A DNA stretch of 64,000 bases, from the NCBI GenBank assembly GCA_900660155.1, contig CABFPE010000100.1, positions 1,512,073 to 1,576,072 on the forward strand, read 5' to 3'. Below are positions 11,663 through 22,860 of this stretch, piece after piece. Every line of letters begins with the position of its first letter. Position 1 is the stretch's first letter. The translations under genes and the position numbers were made by a program. Source of the DNA: Hofstenia miamia. Taxonomy: Eukaryota; Xenacoelomorpha; Acoela; Hofsteniidae. The notes under the pieces are model-generated. The model was not told where the DNA came from. It ran no database searches and saw only the letters and a list, made by a program, of their open reading frames with translations.

Positions 11663-14600
11663 CTAAAAATATCATCATCTGCCATGTAAACCTTTAAACA
11701 AAATCTACTTAATAAATTATGGAGGCATATTTGAAATGCAATAAATTGCATTACACTCGTTAATTATTAAATATGAAAATTGAGAGAAATATTAATTTGA
11801 GAATCATGTCTCTAATAAAATGCGGAGCTCAAATACTATCGGTTTCACATCAAATAGAAAAGTGCTTAGCTGAAACTAGGTTGTTAGAAAAGCTTATCTT
11901 CATGTTAATCAAGCTTCCAATGTATAATCTTCAACTCCCTCTCAAAATTAACATCTGCCTACGTGTTAATTTATGACAAGCCATATTAAATTTGAAAAAT
12001 AATTCGAAAACATTAGAATACATGCATATTGTAATACTGAAAATAATGTTTGAAAAAACTAGCAGAAATTAAAATTTCAATTACAAGTCGAAGATACAAT
12101 AAGTAAATTTGGCAATACTAATACTGTTCAAGTTTCGGTGACTTGTGATAAACATTAAATTAAATTTTCAAAAATTTCGACATGCTCAACGTTTATGACA
12201 AACTTGTTTTCACACCATCTACTACAGTAGATTCAAATTCTCAAAAATTCGGTTGTAAATTGAAATTTTAACATCGTTTCTATTAGCTTGAGAATAGTTG
12301 TTTTCAAGAAATTTCCTATTGGAACCAGATCATAACCAAGGGTGAATGGATGGAGAACAGTGCACGACAACGAGCATGGTGTACTTTCAGGAAGTTCTCA
12401 AAATAAATTCTCAGAATTTTGTCAAAAGTTTTCTGCAGGTAGCAGTGTTGTTTGAGCATATCAATCGACGGATAGTAGTATCTTTGTAACTACATGACGA
12501 CTATAATCATTTTTATAAAATTTGCTAGTTGTATCTAGAAGCAGAAACCCACAAGACCGATTCCTGTGAGGACATAAAAAGAAATCTCATTGATTTTTTG
12601 ATGAAACCGATTGCTGTAGCTGCATCAATTAGGGTTAAGCTTTTACAACTCCTGAATAATACGTACAACATTTGTTCCAGAAATTCAATAAATGACAGTT
12701 TCTTCTTTCCCTCGAAGTAAAATAAACCTACCAGTTACCACATAGGTAAGGTTGTAGTTAGAAACGTTGTATGAAACAGCACAAATTTGTTCCCACTGGG
12801 TCTAAAAGGGATGAAAATATTTGCAATTACTAACAAGTGGATTATTTATGTATACTGCGTCTTGGAATCGATTTAATGATGCAGTTTGTTTCAAACATGA
12901 ATGTGAATAAAACAACACAGAGAATTAACAAATGCACCGCATTAAACATATTTTGCAACTATTAAATGAAAGAAAACCATTATTTATGCTGGTGAATCAG
13001 TTTGTATGTGATACTAATTATATTTAGAAAAGCTCTGCATTTCTCAAGAAACAAGACTATACAAATGGAAAAAAAATTATATTGAAAATTTTTTTTGCGT
13101 TTCTAACCGGCTAATTGTAAAGAAAAACAGGCAGCAATATAAATTTAGGTTACATATTTGGGCACTAATAAGAATGTCCTTGATCAAATTTTCAGCATGA
13201 ATTTTTTAAACCTCAACTAATAAAAGAATTCTTCTAATAAACAATAACAATGTTATCAGGATTGATAAGTATGGTGAGTTTCAATTTCTGAATAAATAAA
13301 GTGGAATATAAAATGTTCCATACATGAAAAAATGTAATTGGTACAAATAATTGGATATATTCTATTAATATAAAGGAGATTTCGAGTTAAAATATAGTAC
13401 AAACAAATGAAATCGAAGTTGATTTTTCAATTCTCTCTGACATCAGTCACTAAAATTCTAACCCAATTGTGCAGCTGATCAATGAACCCCATTTTTCACT
13501 TCACACCCCTGAACACTTAGAAGCATTATTATTAGAGATGAATATTTAAGAGAATTGGAAACGAAAGTGAAATTCGCTTCCATTTGTGTTATTGCAAAAT
13601 TCATTATACTTAATTACTCTCTGCAGTATTCAAGGACGCAGCGCGTAGTTAGATTATTAAGCGGCTTTAACAAAAAGACTCCAACTGTAAGTCCGAGATG
13701 TATGTCTGCCTATATCATTGAAGGGAAAATCCACTTATTAATAAATATAAACCCAATCTAATTAAGTCCCCATTTTCAAAGTAGATGTTTTCTAAAAACA
13801 ATTCATAAAAACAATTTATTCAGATGCTTACAAATGATGTTCTGTTTTATTAGTGAAAACACACAAATGGACGTTATCAGCAATTGAATCTTGGTCTTGT
13901 GTTGTGGAGAATGGTGTAAATGGTTTGTTTCCAGTACCTCTAGTAATATTGGTACTAATGCATGTAGTAACGAATTCTATGTCATCATTTGCTAACTTTT
14001 CTTACTTGAAATTTGGGAAAATCGATTCGAAGTAGATACCTACTGAGCAACTACTAAGCACTAGTAATATGTGTGCTAGTGATCGTATAAACTCAGTAGC
14101 AAGAAAATTCAAATGGAACGGAATAACTCTACTAATATATTTCATAAATTGAACTGATAATGTAAACAAGGATATGAATAGTAAAGATTGAATATCCTGC
14201 CAACAACTAATAAATTAGTGTACTACAGAGCAAATGCACTTCCCTCAAACAAATAATAGAACTAACATTTCATGACTACGCCCACAATAATTTCAAGGAA
14301 GCAGTGTTTATTAAATATTCAGCATAAATATGACAAAGGAGTTAAATATGCAAAAGGCATTTAGACTGGCAAATAAGAGAGGAAATTTTGAAATTGAACT
14401 ACGTCATTTCATGGTACTTTTCCAAAAAGACAAATTTAAAAATTGCAATGCATTGCCGAAATTTATTGCAAAGAGTTCATATTAAAGATGGGTTTTTGGT
14501 TGTTAATTTTTTAAAAGGAACAAATGGCATTGTAGTAAAAAAAAAATAATAAAGACTTAGTTTGGAATAAATATAATAATTACATGTTCAGGAATATACT

Positions 14601-14807
14601 TAAAAAATTTATGTGAAAGAAGAAAAGTAATCTATTGTTAACATAAAGAATACATTTAAAAATTAAAATAAAATGTAAAAATAAGTGTCAACCATAGTAA
14701 AGCCTATTTGTAGAACCTGAAAATTCACTTGGATGCTGATTGACTGTTCTGGTTGTTTAGGGTTAGATCAAAATAATGATAAACCATATAGTAACATTTG
14801 CTTAAAC

Positions 14808-15099
14808 CAGGTGTGTGCAGGATTATTTGTAAGAGAGCCACCTAAATAATTTTGAGCACATGGAGGGATAGATTGCCACCCATTTTGTTGCTCACGCTCA
14901 TAATAAACACGAATTTCGCCATATATACGCACAAACAAAACTAAAGTTGAATTAAAAAATTTAAATAAGACTTATCTTTAATTAGGTTTATTGGTCTGAA
15001 AAATGATAATAGATTGTAATATATAGAAAGTTACCAATGGCCACCAGAAATCTTGGCTAGCCAGATTGTGGCCCGCCGGCAGCCAGCTGCACACCCCAG
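14808..15099. mobile_element. hAT-like MITE, family 2 (292 bp)
   Basis: Left end CAGGTGTGTGCAG, right end CTGCACACCCCAG: inverted repeats matching at 11 of 13 positions. The flanking 8-mers gcttaaac and gtttaaac (7 of 8 identical) fit a hAT target duplication. The right part carries GTGGCCCGCCGGCAGCC, a GC-rich subterminal block common in Charlie-type hAT derivatives. No transposase. Confidence 0.82.
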
Positions 15100-18002
15100 G
15101 TTTAAACTAACAGCAATGTATAAAATAAAAGATAAAATTAATTGAATGAAAAAACTAGAAAATAACTCTGAGTGCATTGGTTGAAATAGTTTGAGTGCAT
15201 AATTAGGATTTCGCATTTAATTAATCTTAATTATAGATGCGATTAAGCGTGCAGAGAAATTCAAATTTTAAATAAATATGGAAATGAAAGGTGTTAAAAT
15301 GCTTTGTAGTAACAAAAAAACAGGTATTGCCGCATGAAAAGAGCTAATGAAAGAAAATGAGTAGAAGCTGAAGGGTGTACGATTAATTGAATTTGATTTA
15401 TTCGATTTTAATGAACACTGCTATATATTGTGTGGAAATAATTCTAAAGTAAAGCATACACATTCGATCCTATGCATTTTCCTGCAGATACTGTAGGGTC
15501 TTTGAAAATAAATCGCAAGTAATTTATTAGGAGCATCCTTAGCTGTCTTACTGTTTATAACAAACAAGAAAATTTTAATATCGAGTAAAACTCTAAATTG
15601 TTTTCTGAGCTACCTAAGTAAGTATAATGCTGTAGACATTGAGGCTCAAGCAAGATTGTGCGAAGGAAGCGAAGCGCAAATTAATAGGAAATTAAAAGTT
15701 TTTAATTAGAGGATAATTTGGGAAGGAAATTATTTGCAGAAATTTATATTGTAATTGCACTAAATGCGAACAAAGTAAGTAATTACGGAGAAATATAGGC
15801 TAAGTCGAAATATGTAAAAGTATTCGTTGCCAAATAAATCAAATTTGTGGAGGTAATGAGTTCCAATCAGGCGGAACGAAATGCCGTCAACCTTTCAGCA
15901 CGAACCATTATTGGGAAAACCGGGGAATTTAAATTTTCGTTTTCCACAAACAGATGGTAAATTCCGCTCAGGAACGTAGCCAAGGCAACATTAACATTTC
16001 ATTACTTCAACTCAATTGACCAAATGGTTGAGTAAAATGTAATATGACGAGGAATTTCGTTAGGAATAACCAACATGCTTTCAATAATATAACATTGTTG
16101 ACATCAGTTTTCAGATAATCCGCCTGATACCGGTCTTTGTAATCAAATAAAATTAAATCCGCTTCGCAAATTCAAAGTGACCTAAAAACCTTTTATGAAT
16201 TATGAAGCAAGCAACGGGGGGGGGTTACTAGTAATTCCGGTTTTGTGAACTAGCCAACTTTGGCAACTGCATTGGTAATAAATTGGTCAAAACGAACCTT
16301 GCTTAAAAATTTTGTCCTCTTTTTTTATTTTTTGTTTAAATATGCTTTTTTATAGTTTTTTTTTAAACTATGACTAAAAAAACAAACAAGAAATTCAAAG
16401 AAAGCATAAGATTTTTAAGAAGTTATCAAGCTAAAACGAGCCGTATTGAAAGGTTCTGTTTAGCGAGTCGGGCCGAGCCATAGCCTACTATTGGTGTAGA
16501 CGGTCATGGCCGAGTTAATATTTTCTAATAAAAATAGATTGTTTTTCAAAATTGCTTGATAGATATTAAAATAAACATATGCTAATAATATAGTTTAAAA
16601 TTACAAATCATCAATGTATTCATATGTTGAAAGCAAAAGATTGGTAAACGTATATATATATAATTTATATAATAAATTATAACGGAGATTGCACCAAAAT
16701 AATAAAATATTTAATACGCAGTTACAAGGCAAAAATCCTTTGAATTTATGGACATCAAAATATTCAGTAAAAAGCACACCGATTAAATGAATGTGTATTA
16801 TTGGTTTAATATCGTGGCAATAATTTTCCAGGAAAATTCCCTTCTGCATATTAAATGAGGCATAATGGAAAAAGCGATGAGACGTTGGGGAATATTGTAT
16901 AAACCTGACTATGTTGAAATAAAATTTATGATTGTAAAGCGATATCAAAGAGAAATGAGCAATCTGCAAAAATAAATGGATCACTGCGAAGTTTTAATTT
17001 GAACAATAATTTGATGCAGGCACGAATCGGCGTCGCAGCTCAAGGAAAAACGCCAACAATGGGACAATGCATTTATTGTTAAAATGATCAATTGATTCAA
17101 CATTGAACAGGACACACTTCTAATTATTATTAACGATTGATAAGAGAGAAAGGCACATGAAGTTTAACATGTCTTGTAGAAAATTGTGAAATAAAAAATA
17201 TAAATTATTATTAGGAGTCTGGTATTAAATTTAAAATACTAATATAGTTTTTAATATAATTGATTTTTGTCTTTGAATTTAAGAGAAACTCATTGGTAGT
17301 AGAATTACTAATAAATGAGCATCTATAGAAAGAATGCTGTTCAACAAAACTGATATTCTCAAGGAAATTAAAACATAACAACAATAATTAAACATTTGGC
17401 GCAAACATCAAGCTCAATAAAACTCAATAAAAACGTCTTTTTAGTCTTCAAGTAGTTACTTTTATACACAGAATGAAATGAAAAAAAGCTACAAAAGACC
17501 GATTACGTTATTTTAAACTTAATTAGAAAACAAGGGTGTTTTAAGGAATATTACCAAATTTCAAAGAAAAATATCATTAGAAGGCAATTTAGACTGTAAT
17601 TACAAAATATATGGCATTGTAAGTGTTAAAGTGCTTAATTAAAATTCAGAAAGAAATTAGGTTTATATAATTAAGATGAAACCAATAGAAGGTCATTACA
17701 TCAAGTGTTGATTATCGAGAATTTAGAAATAAAGCGAAATACTTGACAATTATAATGGCACAGTTACAAGCAAATTTTCTAGATAATACAATGCATTACT
17801 TAATAAAATATTCAGCAAGCACATTTGACAATTTATTTACCTCTCGTATTAGCACAGAGCAATGTAACCAAATCTTTATGCTTACGAGACATTGACTTAG
17901 AATTTCCTTCCGGGAGGGGCTATCAAAAAAGGAAAGGGTTAAATATTTTCTCAAATGTCAATTCAGATGTTTTTGCAAATTTTTTAACCAATCATACCAA
18001 GA

Positions 18003-18545
18003 CAGTCTGCTGAGGAACATTAACGGGCCTTGGGCATGCTTCAGCTCGGAGCATTCTGTCGGGCTGTTGCAGCACGATTTGGTTGCAATCATTCAACTAT
18101 CCTGAGGCTGCATACGAGATACCAGGAAACAGGAATCACCAGAGATCGCCCAAGTCCTGGTCAACAACGTGTTACAACACCACGTCAAGATCGCCTCATT
18201 GTTAGGTCATTGTTAGAGTCCAACCAGCAACCAGAAATGCTGCAACTGTTCAAGGTCGTCGTGGGGTCATCAATGCAAACACCGTGCGACGTCGTCTTCA
18301 TGACGCTGGTCTGATGTCTAGACGTCCTTACGTTGGGCCTATTTTGACTTTGCATTTTGACCCTATGTGCCTTTCATATCCAGTGAAATTAAAAATAATG
18401 ATAACAATGGTGCTCATTTTTAATTCACGTCTTGTTTAATCATTATTTTATCGAAATCAAACGTCCAAATATAGCTTGCAAACATTGTTTCTCAGTCATA
18501 CACTTTTTGAGGATGGTGCGTTTTCAATGGTGTTCAGTATATATA
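18003..18545 (+). mobile_element. Tc1-like transposon remnant
   Basis: From 18033 a frame reads GMLQLGAFCRAVAARFGCNH, then STILRLHTRYQETGITRDRP and PGQQRVTTPRQDRLIVRS, the bipartite helix-turn-helix DNA-binding half of a Tc1-family transposase. After about residue 60 similarity moves to another frame (INANTVRRRLHDAGLMSRRP, YVGPILT), so at least one frameshift is present. The DDE catalytic half is missing: 3' non-coding sequence follows directly. GGTGTTCAGTATATA near 18525-18545 may be the right terminal repeat; the left repeat was not found. Inactive. Confidence 0.85.
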
Positions 18546-20767
18546 TACTTTGTCGTTATTTCGAAGAAATATTTGCAAAAACCATCTGCAAAGAATAATA
18601 AATTTCATAGCTTTTCACAACATTATACAGACACCAACTTCCCTTCATTGCGAAATATTAATATGTTGACATCAACAATAGTTCATATAGTACAAGATAA
18701 GGCAAAAGGTCATCTTGATACGATACAACCCTTCAAAAATTAAGAATTAACAAGTTGTTTAAATGATAAGTTATGTAACAATAGAATTGCACAGTAGATA
18801 GCAATAAATTTAATTCTTTGTGTTATTGATTTAAACACACTGCTTGAAGTCTTTGTTGCAAGTGTTTATTTTTAGGTTAACATCAAATGTCAGATGATAC
18901 TTTGACAGTTTTCTTTTATGAGAGAACTACCTTCCAGGATAATATATCGACGTCCTAATTGAAAGCGCAGGATAAACAATACCAGAACGAAGAGGCTGCG
19001 TACAAAACTGGTGCACTGAATAAATTAAATTTAAAAAACCTCACTTCAAGTAAGGAATCTAGCAATTCGCAAACATCCCGTTAAAAAGTAATCAATATCA
19101 ATACGCGTCATTTTACGTTCTAACTCAAGCGACACTATCGCCCGCGATTGCGTATACAATATCAATTATTCACAATTATAAAGACGTCAATTAAAATAAA
19201 ACAAGCCTTAAACGTAATAATTTAATAATTAAACAGCTGAATATTTTTAAATCACAATGAAAATAATGCTTCAGTCTGCAATTTTACAAAATATGAAATT
19301 ACCCCAAGATAAAAAAGGCATATTGCAAATTTATATTCTTACTAATTTTTCAAGTGATTAGGAATAGTGTTGGAGCATATCAGGCTTGAGGCGTTACAAT
19401 TCAGGGCAACACCTGATTAGAACTACATATTGCATTTATTGATGAACTTTGAAAGGTTTTGTGCCATTTTGATAAGCAACTGTGCTTTGCGCAGCGACAA
19501 CATTGGACCACCAGATATAAAAGCGGACTTACATCCAACAACATGGAAAAAGAAGCCGAAATATTTGTCGAGAATGTGTCAAGCAAATATTCATAACTGT
19601 TAGACTAAGATAAAGATGAAAAAGATGTTGAAAAAGTTGATAAGCCAATCCAGAAGAAACACATGTGAGATTTTCTTAAAGGCCATTCAGTTTTCCATTT
19701 CAAAATCCCAAGAGTGCACCTGAAATCGACTTTTATTTGTCGACAAAATATTCCAAAGCAAGTTCCCTTTGCAGTAGTGGGAAAAACGATGTTGATTTCC
19801 CTGGTTTACGTTAAGTTGGATGTTTGGATGTTTGGCTGCGGTTTCTTCTACAACCATCAGTTTGGGGCGAGGGAACCTTCCATGTTTCACGGAATGTTAA
19901 TTCCAATAGAAGAACAGACTGCTTTCTGAACTAACTAAGCAACTGATTCTTCTTCATGACAATTTGATTTTGAAGTGAATTCAATAAAAAATGTGTTAAA
20001 CTACTAGTTTTATAAACTTATGAGTTCTGTGGAATCCAGTACATTACTAGCCTCAATCTCAATATTGTGAAATTTCCAATGGTAAAAATTTAAGCACAAA
20101 AGTAAATTAAAAATACGGTGGTTGTAAAAGAAATGATAATCGATGTAAAATGTAATAGGGCATGAATTTTCATTGTCTCCTTTCTGTTCTACGTAGCGGC
20201 AGCATACATACTACATGATTTCATGTAGAAAATGACTAGGTTTAATAAATGTAAGTAGACTAATCTTTAAGCCAATGCATGTCGAAAAAGATTATTGTGG
20301 TTATTTCTAATAAGTTTTAGAAGTAAGTTGCTTTCTTAGTGATCGAGTATTTTCACGTGAAAAATTAAATATCTGCTCTATTCAATCAATTGAAAAGTAA
20401 ATAATTTTATATTAATAAAAAAGGTTTTTGAATTCAGTATTAAAATTTTTGTAAGACTATTTCAAGAAGTTATGCACTGGGAGAATTGGAAAACAATGAA
20501 ATGGTTGAATAGTTAATCAAAGCATAACATATATGCTCATACGATTTCCAACTACTCAAAGAGAGGTTAATGCGTGTAAGAAAGACGTCCTTCAAAGAAA
20601 ACAAAAAGCAAGACAAAAGAAAGAAATTTTAACACCTCAATAAAGTCATCATGCAGTCTCCCACTGGGGAATGATGCACGGTTTTAGTAAAGGAATGAAG
20701 GTGCACCACCGTCTAGACTGGACTCATACAATAGCAAATCAACAAAATATTATCAACTTATCTCCAA

Positions 20768-20788
20768 TATATATATATATATATATAT
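20768..20788. repeat. (TA)n microsatellite
   Basis: About ten TA units, directly before TAGGGCTGTAAC at 20789. Confidence 0.95.
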
Positions 20789-20890
20789 TAGGGCTGTAAC
20801 ATGACATGATAATCAACATTAAAAGCGTGACATGACATGATAGCACATGTAATTTTACATGATAAAACATGAACATGAAAAACATGATAA
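20789..20890. repeat. ACATG-rich patch with possible hAT-like end
   Basis: The sequence starts TAGGGCTGTAACATGACATG and contains many copies of ACATG and ATGACATGATA over about 100 bases. TAGGGCTGTAAC is a plausible terminal repeat of a hAT-like element; no partner end was found. The ACATG cluster could instead be a decayed simple repeat. Confidence 0.4.
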
Positions 20891-20925
20891 TTTTCTGAAG
20901 AATTTTTCCGCAATATTTTTTAGTT

Positions 20926-21362
20926 TTATTGGGATGCATTCGAACCCCCTAAAGTATATTGCTTGCCAACTAATCGTGTTGGAAAAGTTTTAATAATCTG
21001 AGCATTGGTCATTCCAGTTGTAAGTTTTGGAAATAAATAGGTAAAACATAAATTTGCCAAAACCCCACAATCTAACAGTACTAGAATCGAATGCTTATCA
21101 TCACCATCCGTTCTTTCTGATTGTAGCATAGTCCGCAGCCTACTTTACACATTCGTGGCATTGTAAAACCAAACAACCTATGGTGAGTGTATTTAAAGAT
21201 CTGTCGACTACAATGCGGACAAAAAGCTTTTGTATTTTGCACTAAATCTCATGAGCGTTATAAAAGCATACTCGGATCTCTGACTATACCACTCCAAATA
21301 TCATTACAAACAAGGCATTTTGAATCATCAGCTAAGTCCCCGCCAATAATTGAAACTTTCAT
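20926..21362 (-). pseudogene. possible degraded RING-finger-like gene fragment
   Basis: Minus-strand frames show clustered cysteines: IIGGDLADDSKCLVCNDIW at the upper end, then NTKAFCPHCSRQIFKYTHHR and MCKVGCGLCYNQKE, then, in another frame, HSILVLLDCGVLANLCFTYL. The order C-x2-C, then VLLDCG-x5-C, resembles a RING domain (usual form ...VLxCGHxxCxxC), but the metal ligands are incomplete and two stops plus a frame change interrupt it. It could be a processed copy of a RING protein or part of a transposon-encoded zinc-finger protein. Function not assigned. Confidence 0.3.
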
Positions 21363-22580
21363 GTGCCTACTTCACATCATTCTACAGTAACTAAATCCAA
21401 GCTTAGCACTCAATTGGCTTTGTGAATTGCGGAGTACTGAGTCAATGAAGACCGGAAAGAAAATTCATATTCAATGTGGAACAAAAATAGTTAGTATAAG
21501 ATTGAGCAATAACTGAATTTGCATAAGCGCAAGCTTTCGGTGTCACTGCTGCATTTTTCACATTTTTGAGAATAACAACAGATTACTAGTAAACCATCTC
21601 TACTAAAAGCTATATTTGAGTAACTTATTTTCTTAATGTCTGAAAATTAAGGACATATATTGCTTGGGATCAAAAGAGCATATGGATCATATACTGCTGC
21701 ATCTGTCGAAGAAAATAAATGTAGAATGTTGTTTGCGATATTGGAAAACATTGAAGGCTTTTTATTTCTTATAATTTCTGTTATGAGAACAAAGACCCGA
21801 CAGGCCAAATTTCATACTGTGTGAAAGTATATATATATAGAACGAATTATGGTAAATTAGGTGTACATAGCGAATTCTGGGTGGGAAATTCGATAGTCGA
21901 TAAGGATCCTTTACTGCATTTGAATTTCAGGGAAATAAACCAGTTACATATTTTACAAAATTTACAAAGCAAGGATACAACATTCTATATGATGAATCGC
22001 TAAGAAATAAGCAGATTTCGTAGAAAAGTAATTGTTTAACAATACTACAAGTGAATAAAAGTCATTTCACTCTTGAATATTACGCAAAAGTTAGTATTCA
22101 ATATTTCTACTTTATACTATTGTTGAACTGCTAAGAAAACAATACCGGACTCTGGGGAAACACATCAAAAATTAAAGCAGACGCAGCGTCTCCTCAAAAG
22201 AAAGAAAGATGTGCTTATCGAAATTTGAATAATACATACTAAATTTATAATGCCCATCGCCAAATTACTCTGTATAACTTCACCAAACTATTAAAACTGT
22301 CTCTAACACAATCAATATCCTAAAGATCTTGTCAAAATCACACTACAACGATTTTCCTACACCAAAGACAAAGAGTATTTAAATAGGAACGAACTGCTGA
22401 CCTTCTTTTAATAATATTACTTGGATTTTGAGTTAAAATAAAAAATAATCTGTTCATACAACTAAGTTACAAAAGGTAACCAAACTAAAAATAATCTTAC
22501 TTAATTGCAACGCCCGTAGCTTTGTTGATAGCAGCAATAATAAAAAAATACTCCAAAAATAGGGAAATTTTATACTAAGC

Positions 22581-22598
22581 ATATATATATATATATAT
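22581..22598. repeat. (AT)n microsatellite
   Basis: About nine AT units followed by two copies of TTCTATTATA-like sequence. Confidence 0.9.
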
Positions 22599-22770
22599 TT
22601 CTATTATATATATTTCTATTATACTTAATTACAATTAATACTGTAATAGTAACAACGTGATTTCAAATTGTAGTTGGTCTGAAATAAATCAAAGAAATTT
22701 TACAATCTGTACATAATTAAATAAAAAATTCTGCTAAAATTGATAAATTGTTTGAAATTACAATGCTTAC

Positions 22771-22860
22771 CTCTCCAAATGAGTTGCGAGAGATGGGTCA
22801 CGTAGCGTGGAGCCCAATTCTAAGGCATAATCATTCATTGTAGGTACAGGCTGGGCAGGT
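22771..22860 (-). CDS. DTN (dystrobrevin): dystrobrevin exon C: short linker (PVPTMND)
   Basis: A 90-base exon flanked by ...gttttag and gtaagc. One base completes the split codon from the 42.3-kb exon (AT|A, Ile), then 29 residues PAQPVPTMNDYALELGSTL... ending HLE, then AG. The piece PVPTMND corresponds to PxPxxxMND in the vertebrate dystrobrevin linker (for example PPRPLTNMND of beta-dystrobrevin), which supports the assignment beyond phase alone. The final AG joins A of the next exon to give Arg before LNEQL. No domain; probably flexible linker. It is far too short to be noticed by ORF length, and the introns on both sides exceed 11 kb. Confidence 0.88.

Larger units (their letters stand above)
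11663..22770. other. 11.1-kb dystrobrevin intron between exons C and D
   Basis: Mostly AT-rich sequence without recognisable function. It holds the hAT MITE at 14808-15099, a Tc1 remnant at 18003-18545, an ACATG-rich patch and a RING-like remnant at 20789-21362, and (TA)n tracts. A 127-codon minus-strand frame at 16601-16984 has the composition of AT-rich noise. Confidence 0.6.

Noticed and set aside
16290-16460. Imperfect palindrome around a poly-T/poly-A core
   Set aside because: Most of the pairing comes from T-rich against A-rich tracts; no terminal repeats or target duplication.
16601-16984. 127-codon minus-strand open frame
   Set aside because: The composition is Phe/Ile/Leu/Tyr/Asn-rich as expected of AT-rich noise, with no domain, no splice context and no family resemblance.
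19430-19990. Several overlapping plus- and minus-strand frames of 50-70 codons
   Set aside because: No consistent frame, motif or family match; minus and plus frames overlap each other.
20929-20946. GGTTCGAAT-like B-box on the minus strand, possible tRNA
   Set aside because: The distance to any A-box-like sequence is too short and no cloverleaf can be drawn.
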